A DNA stretch of 64,000 bases, taken from assembly GCF_046025915.1 (NCBI RefSeq), contig NZ_JAQQFR010000006.1, forward strand, positions 248,001 to 312,000, given 5' to 3'. The position numbers were made by a program, and so were the translations under genes. Below the pieces are notes generated by a model. It was not told the origin of the DNA, ran no database searches, and saw nothing but the letters and a program-made list of their open reading frames with translations. Source of the DNA: Herbaspirillum rhizosphaerae_A. Lineage in GTDB: Bacteria; Pseudomonadota; Gammaproteobacteria; Burkholderiales; Burkholderiaceae_D. Shown piece by piece: positions 26,670-35,573 of this stretch. Position 1 is the first letter of the stretch; each line of letters opens with the position of its first letter.

Positions 26670-27296
26670 TTAGACTTTGGTGTCCACGAATACTCCTTTT
26701 TGCGAGGCGACGGTTTTTCCTTTGACGTCATACACGTCCTCGGCAATGATGTGCTTTGGGGCGACGGATTTATTTTTTCGGCCTCTCCTTGTTCCTTGGC
26801 TTTCTGCAGCCGGCAAGCGATCGTTCAAATCGGCCATTTGTTTTTCGTCCGATACGGATATCTCTGATTTGTCCTTGTTCCTTGCGTCGCGTTTCTGTGC
26901 GGTCGCCGTTCCCGGTAAATAAGGCGGGATGTTCTCGTTCTTGTCACTATCCGCAGCGTCAGCGGTGGCAGGATCATTCTTCTTGTTTTTTCCGACGATT
27001 TTTTTCTTGTCAACTTCGTCTGCCTCTGATGGCGACGATTTTTTTGCACTCTGGCTTTCTGCTTCTACCAATTGCGCTTTTAAATTTTCGATCTTTTTCT
27101 GAGTTTGATCGCGAAGCTGCTTGGCTTTTTCCGGTGACAGTTCTTGCTTGTCAATGTCCGCTGCGTATCGCTCAAGAGCAGCGATTTCGGCTTTCAGACT
27201 CTGTGACTTGCGACGATCCTGCTCAAGTTGACGTGCACGATCAGTATCGGTTGGAGAAGGCCGTTGGGACAGTGTTCTTGATGATGTAATTTGCAT
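26670..27296 (-). CDS. Coiled-coil, lysine-rich protein of unknown function
   Basis: A 208-residue hydrophilic protein without signal peptide or membrane span. Residues about 17-85 form a long heptad-like coiled coil (ARQLEQDRRKSQSLKAEIAA and onward), followed by a Lys/Asp/Ser-rich disordered middle (about 85-180) and a short conserved-looking tail (HIIAEDVYDVKGKTVAS). GAGGA precedes the ATG, which supports a real gene. Base use is AT-richer than neighbouring genes, suggesting transfer or relaxed selection. The family is not recognised; a FlxA-like role is possible because of the coiled coil but unproven. Confidence 0.7.
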   Translation of the reverse strand: MQITSSRTLSQRPSPTDTDRARQLEQDRRKSQSLKAEIAALERYAADIDKQELSPEKAKQLRDQTQKKIENLKAQLVEAESQSAKKSSPSEADEVDKKKIVGKNKKNDPATADAADSDKNENIPPYLPGTATAQKRDARNKDKSEISVSDEKQMADLNDRLPAAESQGTRRGRKNKSVAPKHIIAEDVYDVKGKTVASQKGVFVDTKV

Positions 27297-27600
27297 GTTG
27301 TCCTCGCAAAGACTGGTGACATGCCGGCTTTATCGGTTGTTCATCTCGGCGACTCCAGTTTTTCTTGTCGAATTCCGGATATATAGAATTATTTCTAGTG
27401 ATATTGAAAATTAATTATGTTTCCCTCGCGATTCCCAGTATCTTGCCGTGCGCAATGAGGGATTGATGAGATATGGCCCCGTTGTCGAATTTTTCACAAC
27501 GAGCGACCAACATTGTCGAGTGTTTTGCCCGCTATAAAAAACCGGCGGGCTCGGTTACAGTAAGTCGCTTACAGCAATCTAATCACACCGAGGAAAACAC
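27297..27600. other. AT-rich divergent spacer
   Basis: Gene-free 304 bases between two divergent genes. A markedly AT-rich stretch (about 27375-27420) is the likely promoter region for both. CGAGGAAAACAC just before 27601 is the ribosome site of the PaiB-like gene. Confidence 0.5.
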
Positions 27601-28236
27601 GTGTACCTACCCAGCCATTTCGCCGAATCCGACCGTCAGGTCTTGCATCGCCTGATGCAGGACTATCCTTTATCGACACTGATTACGCAGTCGTCGGCCG
27701 GTCTGGACGCCAATCATATTCCGCTGATCTTGAGCGCCGAAGAAGGCGAGCATGGCGTTTTGCGCGGACACGTTGCGCGCGCCAATCCGGTCTGGAAAGA
27801 CTATGTGGCGACGACCGAAGTACTGGCAGTTTTCCAGGGCGCAGATGCCTACATCTCGCCATCCTGGTACCCAACCAAGAAAGAAAACGGCAAAGCCGTG
27901 CCGACCTGGAACTACGCTGTAGTGCATGCCAGCGGTCCCTTGCGCGTCATCGATGACGCCGAATGGCTGCGCGCGCTGGTGACCAGACTGACAACGCATC
28001 ATGAAGCTGCAATGGCGCAGCCATGGTCAGTCGGCGACGCGCCGCCGGACTATATCGAGAAGATGATCAGCGCCATCGTCGGCATTGAAATTCCGATCAC
28101 AAAACTGGTCGGCAAATGGAAGGTCAGCCAGAATCAGCCGGTGCAAAATCGTGCCGGTGTGGTCGACGGTCTGCTCAGCGGCGCACAGCCGAATGGCGCT
28201 GCCATGGCGGCGCTGGTGGCGAGCAAGAAAGAGTGA
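27601..28236 (+). CDS. paiB: PaiB-family FMN-binding protein
   Basis: A 211-residue split-barrel flavin-binding protein like PaiB of Bacillus, described there as a negative regulator of sporulation and protease genes. YLPSHFAE at the start, SPSWYPTKKENGKAVPTWNYA, and KMISAIVGIEIPITKLVGKWKVSQNQP are strong family segments. The start codon is GTG, preceded by GAGGAAAA. In Gram-negative bacteria the role is unclear; FMN or heme binding is likely. It has no operon partner. Confidence 0.88.
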   Translation: MYLPSHFAESDRQVLHRLMQDYPLSTLITQSSAGLDANHIPLILSAEEGEHGVLRGHVARANPVWKDYVATTEVLAVFQGADAYISPSWYPTKKENGKAVPTWNYAVVHASGPLRVIDDAEWLRALVTRLTTHHEAAMAQPWSVGDAPPDYIEKMISAIVGIEIPITKLVGKWKVSQNQPVQNRAGVVDGLLSGAQPNGAAMAALVASKKE

Positions 28237-28287
28237 AGCGGAATAGGTGGGGCGACGTTGAAGCCGCGCCGAAAAAGCGCATCTTCT

Positions 28288-28575
28288 TCAGGCGTTGCTG
28301 GTGGCAACCGACAGCACGACACTGAGATAACTGCTGCTGCGATTGCGGCTCTGGGCCTTCTCTTTTTCCAGGCGGAAGATTTCCTGATAGTGCGCCTGGA
28401 TACGTTGGCGCAGCTGGTTCAGATCTTGTTCGGAGACGGACGACAGCATTTGTTGCAATTGCTGTTGCAGCTCACGAATCTGGCGGGTCAGCAGCTGGAT
28501 ACGCTCGGAAATATCCTCGACGACGGCAGAAGCGGCGTTGGCGGCGTATTTTCCAAATTGAGCGCTGGCAGGCAT
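28288..28575 (-). CDS. Small coiled-coil protein (FlxA-like)
   Basis: A 95-residue protein whose middle (about 22-76) is an amphipathic, glutamine-rich coiled coil (ERIQLLTRQIRELQQQLQQM). AAGGGAA precedes the ATG. The ITRQIxxLQxQL pattern is reminiscent of FlxA-type proteins, but that match is weak. It has no signal peptide. It converges on the PaiB-like gene and is followed upstream by the MITE-like element. Confidence 0.65.
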   Translation of the reverse strand: MPASAQFGKYAANAASAVVEDISERIQLLTRQIRELQQQLQQMLSSVSEQDLNQLRQRIQAHYQEIFRLEKEKAQSRNRSSSYLSVVLSVATSNA

Positions 28576-28630
28576 GGTGTTCCCTTGCAGATGTAGTACT
28601 CCTTTTACGACCTTATCTGCGATTTCTTAA

Positions 28631-28860
28631 GGGCCTGTTAACAATCAATTTGCGAGTGCGAACGTGCGGCAGGCGTTGACTGCCTAGGCGCAGCGACGCG
28701 ACGTAGCGGCACTACGGCAAGGAGCTGCAACAACGGCAGGCGACGCCTGCAGCCGTTCCCGAAGGGTTCCCGCCCGAAGGGCGCGCTGGCCGCGTTGTAC
28801 GGTTTGCCTGCATACCCTTCTGGCGGGAACGCATCTCGCAAATTGATTGTTAGCAGGCCC
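28631..28860. mobile_element. MITE-like element with 26-bp terminal inverted repeats
   Basis: The two ends (28631-28656 and 28835-28860) are inverted copies that differ at one position. They begin GGGCCTGTTAACAATC and GGGCCTGCTAACAATC reading inward. The 178-base interior is GC-rich, contains further small dyads such as GGCAGGCG/CGCCTGC, and has no open frame with a ribosome site. TA dinucleotides flank the element, which would fit a Tc1/IS630-type target, though this is weak. It is too short to encode a transposase. Confidence 0.7.
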
Positions 28861-28870
28861 TAGGGCCAGA

Positions 28871-28911
28871 CAAAAATAAAGAGACGTTCCGGATCGCCCG
28901 GAACGCCTCTC
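28871..28911 (-). terminator. Terminator of hppD
   Basis: On the minus strand AGAGGCGTTCCGG pairs with CCGGAACGTCTCT and is followed by TTATTTTTG. It lies about 45 bases beyond the hppD stop. Confidence 0.85.
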
Positions 28912-28955
28912 TGGTATTGCATTTTTGATAATTTAAACGTTCGGATCAACGAGGT

Positions 28956-30053
28956 TTAGATGACTCCGCGACGGATCTGATCCAGTTCAATCGATTCGAA
29001 CAATGCCTTGAAATTGCCCTCGCCAAAACCATCATTGCCTTTGCGTTGAATGATTTCAAAGAAGATCGGCCCGATCAGCGTCTGCGTAAAAATCTGCAGC
29101 AACAGGCCCTGGCCTTCGGTCGGCGCGCCATCGATCAGAATCTTCAATTCGCGCAGCGCTGCCAGGTCTTCCTTGTGGCCGGGAATGCGGCGCTCCACCA
29201 GATCGTAGTAGGTGTTGATGGTGTCTTGCAGCGGCACCTTGCGCTGATACAGCGTGCGTACAGTCTGATAGATATCGTCTGTGCCCAGCGCGATGTGCTG
29301 GATACCTTCACCGTTGTACTGCTTGATGAATTCTTCGATCTGCGACTTGTCGTCGGCGCTCTCATTGATCGGGATGCGGATCTTGCCGCAAGGACTGGTC
29401 ATGGCGCGCGACTTCAGGCCGGTCATCTTGCCTTCGATATCGAAATACTTGATCTCGCGGAAGTTGAACAGGCGCTCGTAAAAGGAGGACCATTTATCCA
29501 TCGCGCCGCGCACCACGTTGTGCGTCAGGTGATCGATGTACGTCAGGCCGACACCGACCGGATGGCGTTCGACGTTGGGGAAGAACTCAAAATCAATATC
29601 GTAGATCGAACCGCGGTCGCCATAGCGATCCACCAGATACAGCAGCGAGCCACCGATGCCCTTGATGGCAGGAATGTTCAGTTCCATCGGGCCGAGCTTG
29701 GCCGGTACGCCTTCGGCACCCATTTCCAGCGCGCGCTTGTAGACCGCAGCCGCATCCTTGACGCGGAAGGCCATGGCGTTGACCGAGAGGCCATGTACCT
29801 TGGCGAATTCAGTGGCATTGCTGTCCGGCTCCGCATTCAGGATGAAGTTGATCTGACCCTGACGATACAGCGTCACGTTTTTGGAGCGATGACGCGCGAC
29901 AGCGGAGAATCCCATCGATTCCAGCACGGCGGCGATCGGCATGGGGTCCAGTGCGGCGTACTCGACGAATTCAAAACCGTCGGTACCCATGGGGTTGTCG
30001 AACAGGTCGGTGCTGCTGCGGGTGGAAGTAATCTGCGTGGCTTGGCCCATCAT
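28956..30053 (-). CDS. hppD: 4-hydroxyphenylpyruvate dioxygenase
   Basis: A 365-residue non-heme iron enzyme that makes homogentisate from 4-hydroxyphenylpyruvate in tyrosine breakdown. The iron ligands are visible: H175 in YIDHLTHNV, H253 in GIQHIALGTDD and E333 in FFEIIQRKG. AGGAG precedes two consecutive ATG codons; the second (30050) has the better spacing. The divergent Lrp-type gene probably regulates it. Homogentisate dioxygenase is not in the window. Confidence 0.96.
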   Translation of the reverse strand: MMGQATQITSTRSSTDLFDNPMGTDGFEFVEYAALDPMPIAAVLESMGFSAVARHRSKNVTLYRQGQINFILNAEPDSNATEFAKVHGLSVNAMAFRVKDAAAVYKRALEMGAEGVPAKLGPMELNIPAIKGIGGSLLYLVDRYGDRGSIYDIDFEFFPNVERHPVGVGLTYIDHLTHNVVRGAMDKWSSFYERLFNFREIKYFDIEGKMTGLKSRAMTSPCGKIRIPINESADDKSQIEEFIKQYNGEGIQHIALGTDDIYQTVRTLYQRKVPLQDTINTYYDLVERRIPGHKEDLAALRELKILIDGAPTEGQGLLLQIFTQTLIGPIFFEIIQRKGNDGFGEGNFKALFESIELDQIRRGVI

Positions 30054-30229
30054 GGTCTCCTGGAATGTGGAGCGGGGCAGGTGCCTTGTGGGCGCCTTGC
30101 ACCAGCTCAGTACTGGGTAATGTATGAATCCAGTTTATTGCAGGAGTTACGCAAAATGTGATTGTTATTTCCACATTTGTCGCGGTATGATGCACAAATT
30201 GTTCAATATTATGGGGAAAAGAGGGCGAT
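30054..30229. promoter_or_regulatory. Divergent hppD/Lrp-type control region
   Basis: A gap of 176 bases with an AT-rich core. ATTTGT (30175-30180) and ACAAAT (30194-30199) form an inverted pair about 13 bases apart, a likely half-site arrangement for the Lrp-type protein encoded next to it. TATTAT close to the regulator start is a possible -10. Confidence 0.55.
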
Positions 30230-30748
30230 ATGAGCACTATCACCGTAGATCGGTTTGATCTGGCCTTGCTGGCTGAGTTGCAGCGCGACGGTCATATCAC
30301 CAACAGCGCCCTCGGCCAGAAAGTACACCTGTCGACTTCCCAGATCAGCCGGCGCGTGCAGCGTCTGGAAGAAGCGCATGTCATCGAACGCTATACCGCG
30401 GTGCTCGATCCGGCCGTCGTCGGCCTTGGCGTCACGGCATTCACCAACGTTACGCTCGACCGCCAAGGCGAAACACGCGGCGACCAGTTCGAAAAAGCGG
30501 TGCAGAGCATGCCGGAAATCATGGAGTGCTTTTCCATCACCGGCGAAGCGGATTATATCCTGCGCATCGTCGCCCCCGACCTGGCGGCGTTTTCCGAGTT
30601 CATGATGACGCGTCTGCTGCGCCTGCCCGGCGTCACCAACGTCAAATCCAACATCACCATGAAACAGATCAAGCACTCGCATGTGCTGCCGCTGGATCAC
30701 GTCACGCAACCGGCGCAAAGCCGTCAGCGCATCAAGTTTTCGTCCTGA
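30230..30748 (+). CDS. Lrp/AsnC-family transcriptional regulator next to hppD
   Basis: A 172-residue regulator with an N-terminal helix-turn-helix (LGQKVHLSTSQISRRVQRLE) and a RAM effector domain (ECFSITGEADYILRIVAPDL). It is divergent from hppD, so it probably responds to tyrosine, phenylalanine or a breakdown product. It is longer at the C-terminus than the other two Lrp-type proteins in the window. Confidence 0.92.
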   Translation: MSTITVDRFDLALLAELQRDGHITNSALGQKVHLSTSQISRRVQRLEEAHVIERYTAVLDPAVVGLGVTAFTNVTLDRQGETRGDQFEKAVQSMPEIMECFSITGEADYILRIVAPDLAAFSEFMMTRLLRLPGVTNVKSNITMKQIKHSHVLPLDHVTQPAQSRQRIKFSS

Positions 30749-30850
30749 TTTTTCCGGAGAAACAATACCGGATTTGAAAGCAAGAGGCGGAGTGTAAGGC
30801 TCCCTCCCGCCGACCATACTGCGATGACCGTGTAACTAAAAGGTGTCATC

Positions 30851-31963
30851 ATGTTCAGTATGAATACCAGCAAGTCCATTTCATCCGCTCCGGTTTCCAA
30901 ACTGGTCGCCAGTCCTGACGACCAGCGCTGGCAGGCCGTCACGCAACGCGACAAAGCCGCCGACGGTAGTTTTTACTATGCCGTACGCACCACTGGCGTC
31001 TATTGCCGGCCATCGTGTCCTTCGCGTCAGGCGCGCCGCGAAAACGTCGCCTTCTACGATACTGTGGCACAGGCAGAACAAGCCGGCTTTCGCGCCTGCA
31101 AACGTTGCAAGCCGAACGAAGCTGCACTGGCTGAGCGTCAGGCGCAGGCCATTGCCGCAGTCTGTCGAGCTATCGAGCAGGCAGAGGAGTTGCCTTCGCT
31201 CGACGACTTGGCACAGATCGCCGGTATGAGCCGCTTCCACTTTCATCGCATTTTCAAAGACAAGACCGGCGTCACGCCCAAGGCCTACGCCGCAGCGCAT
31301 CGGGCGCAGCGCTTGCGTCAGGGCTTGGCGCAGAGCGATACCGTCACCAATGCCATGTATGACGCCGGCTTCAATTCCAGCGGACGGTTTTATGCAGAAT
31401 CTACCGGTCGCCTGGGGATGACGCCTAGCGCCTATCGCAGCGGTGGCAGCGGTGCGCAGATCCGTTTTGCGGTCGCGCAGTGCTGGCTGGGTGCGATTCT
31501 GGTGGCAACTACCGCCAAAGGCGTTTGCGCGATTACGCTGGGGGATGACCCGGATCAATTGGTACGCGATCTGCAGGATCAATTTCCTCAGGCTGAGCTG
31601 ATCGGCGGCGATGCCGAATTCGAAAAGCTGATCGCCAAAGTGATCGGCTTCATCGAGTCGCCGCAAGGCGATCTCAACCTGCCGCTCGATGTACGCGGCA
31701 CGGCTTTCCAGCAACGCGTATGGCAAGCACTGCGCGAGATCCCGGCCGGCGCGCGCGTGACGTATTCCGACATTGCCCAGCGCATCGGCAAGCCGTCTGC
31801 AGTACGCGCCGTCGCCAGCGCCTGTGCGTCGAATACCATCGCCGTATTGATCCCATGTCATCGCGTGGTGCGCATGGACGGTTCGTTGTCGGGTTACCGC
31901 TGGGGCGTCGAGCGCAAGAAGGCTCTGCTGGAGAAAGAGGGAGAAGGAGAAGTTCTGTCATGA
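30851..31963 (+). CDS. ada: Bifunctional Ada: DNA methyltransferase and AraC-type regulator
   Basis: A 370-residue adaptive-response protein. The N-terminal zinc site uses Cys52, Cys56, Cys83 and Cys86; by analogy with E. coli Ada, one of these takes methyl groups from phosphotriesters and switches the protein on. An AraC helix-turn-helix domain follows (about 97-190), then the O6-methylguanine transferase domain with the PCHR active site (Cys336). It overlaps alkB by four bases, as in E. coli, and should activate its own operon after alkylation damage. Confidence 0.96.
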   Translation: MFSMNTSKSISSAPVSKLVASPDDQRWQAVTQRDKAADGSFYYAVRTTGVYCRPSCPSRQARRENVAFYDTVAQAEQAGFRACKRCKPNEAALAERQAQAIAAVCRAIEQAEELPSLDDLAQIAGMSRFHFHRIFKDKTGVTPKAYAAAHRAQRLRQGLAQSDTVTNAMYDAGFNSSGRFYAESTGRLGMTPSAYRSGGSGAQIRFAVAQCWLGAILVATTAKGVCAITLGDDPDQLVRDLQDQFPQAELIGGDAEFEKLIAKVIGFIESPQGDLNLPLDVRGTAFQQRVWQALREIPAGARVTYSDIAQRIGKPSAVRAVASACASNTIAVLIPCHRVVRMDGSLSGYRWGVERKKALLEKEGEGEVLS

Positions 31964-32607
31964 CCGGTGATCTGTTCGCTGCCTTGCGCGTGCCGTCCGT
32001 CGAACGTATCGACGACGGCGCGATTTGGCTGCGGGCCTTTGCCGACGAGCAGGTGGCTGTTCTCGTGCAGGCTATCGACCAAGTGACCGCGCAAGCGCCT
32101 TTCCGGCAGATGCAGACACCGGGCGGTTACACCATGTCGGTGGCGATGAGCAACTGCGGTGAACTCGGTTGGGTCACCGACCGGCGCGGCTATCGCTATC
32201 AGCGTGACGATCCGCTGTCGCAGCGGCCATGGCCTGCCATGCCGGACGTGTTTGTCAAGTTGGCTGTCGCCGCTGCAAATGCAGCAGGCTTCGACAACTT
32301 CATGCCGGACGCCTGCCTGATCAACCGCTATGTTCCGGGTGCGCGCATGTCGCTGCATCAGGACAAGAACGAAGGCGACATGACGCAGCCGATTGTGTCG
32401 GTGTCGCTGGGGTTGCCGGCGACCTTCCTCTTCGGCGGCAACGAGCGCGCTGACAAGCCGGTACGCATGCGGCTCGAGAGTGGCGACGTGGTGGTGTGGG
32501 GCGGCCCGTCGCGTTTGCGTTTTCATGGCGTCGACACGCTGGCGGAGGGCGTGCACGAACTGACCGGCCAGTGTCGCTACAACCTGACTTTTCGTAAGGC
32601 GGGTTAA
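31960..32607 (+). CDS. alkB: Alpha-ketoglutarate-dependent DNA repair dioxygenase AlkB
   Basis: A 215-residue Fe(II) dioxygenase that removes methyl groups from 1-methyladenine and 3-methylcytosine. Iron ligands H133, D135 (HQD) and H189 are present, with R206 and R212 (RYNLTFR) for 2-oxoglutarate. The ATG overlaps the ada stop, so this is an ada-alkB operon. All positions sit two residues later than in E. coli AlkB. Confidence 0.96.
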   Translation: MTGDLFAALRVPSVERIDDGAIWLRAFADEQVAVLVQAIDQVTAQAPFRQMQTPGGYTMSVAMSNCGELGWVTDRRGYRYQRDDPLSQRPWPAMPDVFVKLAVAAANAAGFDNFMPDACLINRYVPGARMSLHQDKNEGDMTQPIVSVSLGLPATFLFGGNERADKPVRMRLESGDVVVWGGPSRLRFHGVDTLAEGVHELTGQCRYNLTFRKAG

Positions 32608-32709
32608 GACACTTTTTGGCAGGGCGGTCCAAAATGGGGCGTCAAAAGACAAATCGGACCAACAGGTCTAAAATTTCGGGTTTCCCAATCCAAAATAAAA
32701 CAGGCCATC

Positions 32710-33945
32710 ATGGAGACAGCGCTCAACCCGCCGGAAATGCCTCAGGCAGCCGAAAAACAGGCTGCAGAAAAAACCGGTTTCCGCGTCCTTGGCGCGATCA
32801 GTTTTTCGCACTTCCTCAATGACATGATTCAATCGCTGCTGCTGGCGATTTATCCGCTGTTGAAGGGCAATTTCCATCTGAGCTTTGCCCAGATTGGTCT
32901 GATCACCCTGACATTCCAGGTGACTGCTTCGCTGTTGCAACCTCTGGTCGGCCTCTACACCGACAAACATCCCAAACCGTATTCGCTGGCCATCGGCATG
33001 GGTTCTACCTTGTGCGGTTTGCTGCTGCTGTCGGTCGCGCCGAATTTTGGTGTGCTGCTGGTTGCTGCTGCGCTGGTCGGCACCGGTTCTTCTGTCTTCC
33101 ATCCTGAAGCTTCGCGAGTGGCGCGCATGGCATCAGGCGGTCGCCATGGTCTTGCACAATCGCTGTTCCAGGTCGGCGGTAACGCCGGTAGCGCGATGGG
33201 CCCCTTGCTGGCGGCATGGATCATCATCCCAGGCGGACAACGCAGCATCGCGTGGTTCACCATTGCGGCGCTGATTGCCATCGTCGTGCTGCGTCAGATC
33301 GGTCACTGGTATCAACGCCAGCAACTGGCTGGCAAGACCAAGGCGAAGAAGAAGGCCACCGGTTATGTTCAACTGCCACGCAAGCAAGTGATCCAGGCGG
33401 TCAGCATCCTGTTGCTGCTGATTTTTTCCAAGTACTTTTACATGGCCAGCCTGTCGAGCTACTTCACGTTTTATCTGATCAGCAAATTCCAGCTGTCGGT
33501 GCAGGATGCGCAGATTCATCTGTTCGTGTTCTTGTTTGCGGTCGCCATTGGCACCGTGGTCGGCGGCCCGATCGGTGACCGTGTCGGGCGCAAGCTGGTG
33601 ATCTGGGTATCGATCCTGGGTGTTGCGCCGTTCACGCTGATGCTGCCATACGCCAACCTGTTCTGGACTGGCGTATTGACCGTCATCATCGGCATGATCC
33701 TGGCGTCGGCCTTCTCGGCAATTCTGGTGTTCGCGCAAGAGCTGATGCCTGGCAAGGTCGGCACCGTGTCGGGTTTGTTCTTTGGTTTCGCGTTCGGCAT
33801 GGGTGGTATTGGCGCGGCGTTGCTGGGCAAGCTGGCCGACGTGACCGATATTTTCTTTGTGTATCAGGTCTGCGCTTTCCTGCCGCTGATCGGCTTGCTG
33901 GCAGCCTTCCTGCCGAAGCTGGAGAAGGCGCCTGCAGCTGCTTAG
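32710..33945 (+). CDS. MFS transporter of the fosmidomycin-resistance (Fsr) family
   Basis: A 411-residue inner-membrane protein with about 12 spans. AISFSHFLNDMIQSLLLAIYPLLK at about 28-51, GLYTDKHPKPYSL and SVFHPEASRVARMASGGRHG are typical of Fsr. Members export fosmidomycin and other compounds; the natural substrate here is unknown. It follows alkB after about 100 bases but is probably separate. A terminator follows. Confidence 0.9.
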   Translation: METALNPPEMPQAAEKQAAEKTGFRVLGAISFSHFLNDMIQSLLLAIYPLLKGNFHLSFAQIGLITLTFQVTASLLQPLVGLYTDKHPKPYSLAIGMGSTLCGLLLLSVAPNFGVLLVAAALVGTGSSVFHPEASRVARMASGGRHGLAQSLFQVGGNAGSAMGPLLAAWIIIPGGQRSIAWFTIAALIAIVVLRQIGHWYQRQQLAGKTKAKKKATGYVQLPRKQVIQAVSILLLLIFSKYFYMASLSSYFTFYLISKFQLSVQDAQIHLFVFLFAVAIGTVVGGPIGDRVGRKLVIWVSILGVAPFTLMLPYANLFWTGVLTVIIGMILASAFSAILVFAQELMPGKVGTVSGLFFGFAFGMGGIGAALLGKLADVTDIFFVYQVCAFLPLIGLLAAFLPKLEKAPAAA

Positions 33946-33966
33946 CGCTATATTCTCTCGCGCATG

Positions 33967-34005
33967 AAAAACCGGCTTTCCACGCAAATGGAAAACCGGT
34001 TTTTT
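33967..34005. terminator. Terminator after the Fsr-type gene
   Basis: AAAACCGGCTTTCCA pairs with TGGAAAACCGGTTTT around CGCAAA, with one C-A mismatch, and ends in a T-run. The A-run on the left may also serve the converging topoisomerase gene. Confidence 0.88.
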
Positions 34006-34026
34006 ATTTTCTGCCGATGAATTTTT

Positions 34027-35163
34027 CTACCGCTTGCGAGATTTCGATGGTTTGACTTCTTCCTGCAAGCGTTGTTGCAGCAGCGCCAGCACCGCAGCTT
34101 CTTCCGGGCTTAACGCGTGCAGGTCGTGAACCAGATTGTCGCGCACCTGTTTCTTGAGTGTGCCGGCCGTGACGCCGTCCAGATACGAAGAAATCACGTC
34201 AGGGTGCACATAGCATTTGCGGCAGATGGTCGGTGTATTCCCCAGCTTCATGGCTACGTGCTCAATAGCCTGGACGATGTTTTTCTTCGCCTGGGCCTGT
34301 GAATCAAATTGCTGAAATTCGTTCAGCGCCAGTGCTGCCAGCACGGTTCCCGCCCAAGTGCGAAAGTCCTTGGCGGTGTAATCCTCGCCCGTAATCTCGT
34401 GCAGGTAGTCGTTGACGTCGCTGGAGCCAATGCTGTGCGTGTCGCCGGCCTCATCAACATACTGAAACAAATCCTGCCCCGGCAAATCGAGCAGCTTGCG
34501 CACGATGCGCACCATGTAGGGATCGTGCAGTTTGATGGTGTGCTGCACACCGCTCTTGCCGCGAAAATGGAATCTGACATCGGCGCCATCGACCTTGACG
34601 TGGCGATTGCGTAGCGTGGTCATGCCGAATGACTGATTGCTGCGCGCGTACTCGTCGTTGCCGACGCGCATGAGTGTGGCTTGCAAGAGATAAATGACTG
34701 TCGCGAGTACTTTTTGTTTGCTCAGGCCGGGTTTCTTGAGATCGTGCTCAAGGCATTTACGGATCTGCGGCAATACTTTCGCAAAGCTGATCATCCGCTG
34801 ATATTTGACTTCATCGCGCACGATGCGCCAGCGCGCGTGATAGCGGTATTGTTTGCGTTGACGCGCATCGCGTCCGGTGGCCTGGATATGGCCGTTGGCC
34901 CACGGGCAGATCCATACGTCTTCCCATGCGGGCGGCACCGCAAGCGCCTTGATGCGGGCGAGAAGGGTGTTGTCATGGATGGTCTTGCCGTCGCTGTCGA
35001 TATAAATGAAATCGCCGTGATCGCGTTTGCGGCTGATGCCGGGTGTATCGTCGTTGACATAGCGCAGACCGCTTTCCCGGGCAATTTTCTTTGCACTCGG
35101 CACAGCCGGAGTTGAGCCCGAGTTTGCTGAGCAGGCCACGTCGCGATGGACTTGTGTATGCAT
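34027..35163 (-). CDS. DNA topoisomerase IB (poxvirus-like)
   Basis: A 378-residue type IB topoisomerase that relaxes supercoils through a 3'-phosphotyrosine. ARESGLRYVNDDTPGISRKR begins the N-terminal domain; the catalytic domain has LLQATLMRVGNDEYARSNQS, KDFRTWAGTVLAALAL and RKCYVHPDV with the likely nucleophile Tyr318. I chose the ATG at 35163, preceded by GAGGAAAG; the frame continues to a TTG at 35211. Such genes occur in many proteobacteria beside RecQ or housekeeping enzymes and are not essential. Confidence 0.92.
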   Translation of the reverse strand: MHTQVHRDVACSANSGSTPAVPSAKKIARESGLRYVNDDTPGISRKRDHGDFIYIDSDGKTIHDNTLLARIKALAVPPAWEDVWICPWANGHIQATGRDARQRKQYRYHARWRIVRDEVKYQRMISFAKVLPQIRKCLEHDLKKPGLSKQKVLATVIYLLQATLMRVGNDEYARSNQSFGMTTLRNRHVKVDGADVRFHFRGKSGVQHTIKLHDPYMVRIVRKLLDLPGQDLFQYVDEAGDTHSIGSSDVNDYLHEITGEDYTAKDFRTWAGTVLAALALNEFQQFDSQAQAKKNIVQAIEHVAMKLGNTPTICRKCYVHPDVISSYLDGVTAGTLKKQVRDNLVHDLHALSPEEAAVLALLQQRLQEEVKPSKSRKR

Positions 35164-35573
35164 ACGAAGGTCTTTCCTCAAGCGAACTTGCGTTTGCGGA
35201 TGACTTAACAAATGCTGGAGGTGCCGTGTAATCCATCGCGGTCAATGACATGCATTAAGCGAACGGGCGGCAGCAAGGTTCAAGTGCGGCCTTGCTGCAT
35301 GGTAATGACTTGGAAATGCAGTCTCCGGCATATTGTCTTCGTCGTAAACGGCGGAGGGAATTGTGAGATACAACCGTCGATGGATTGATTATCGGCGCAT
35401 TGCTTCGGAAGGAATGTCAGCGCAACCAGACAGCGCGTGTGGGACGTTTCCTACGTGGGCCACTCGTACACTATCGAATGCCCACAGCGCGCAAAAAACA
35501 AAAAGCCGAAGCATGAGGCTTCGGCTTGGTAGGTTGTAGCGCTGCTGCTGATTTTCGGTAGCTTCCTGATAGA
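35164..35573. other. Spacer between topoisomerase IB and dadA
   Basis: I find no supported gene in 410 bases. A strong terminator for dadA lies at 35493-35528, on the minus strand. The remainder up to about 35400 probably holds the topoisomerase promoter; no clear -35/-10 pair stands out. Confidence 0.5.
35493..35528 (-). terminator. Terminator of dadA
   Basis: Reading the minus strand, AAGCCGAAGC and GCTTCGGCTT form a stem followed by TTTGTTTTTT. It lies about 45 bases after the dadA stop. Confidence 0.9.

Noticed and set aside
29046..30161. A 371-codon plus-strand frame opposite hppD
   Set aside because: hppD has all iron ligands; the other strand shows no domain and would span the divergent promoter region.
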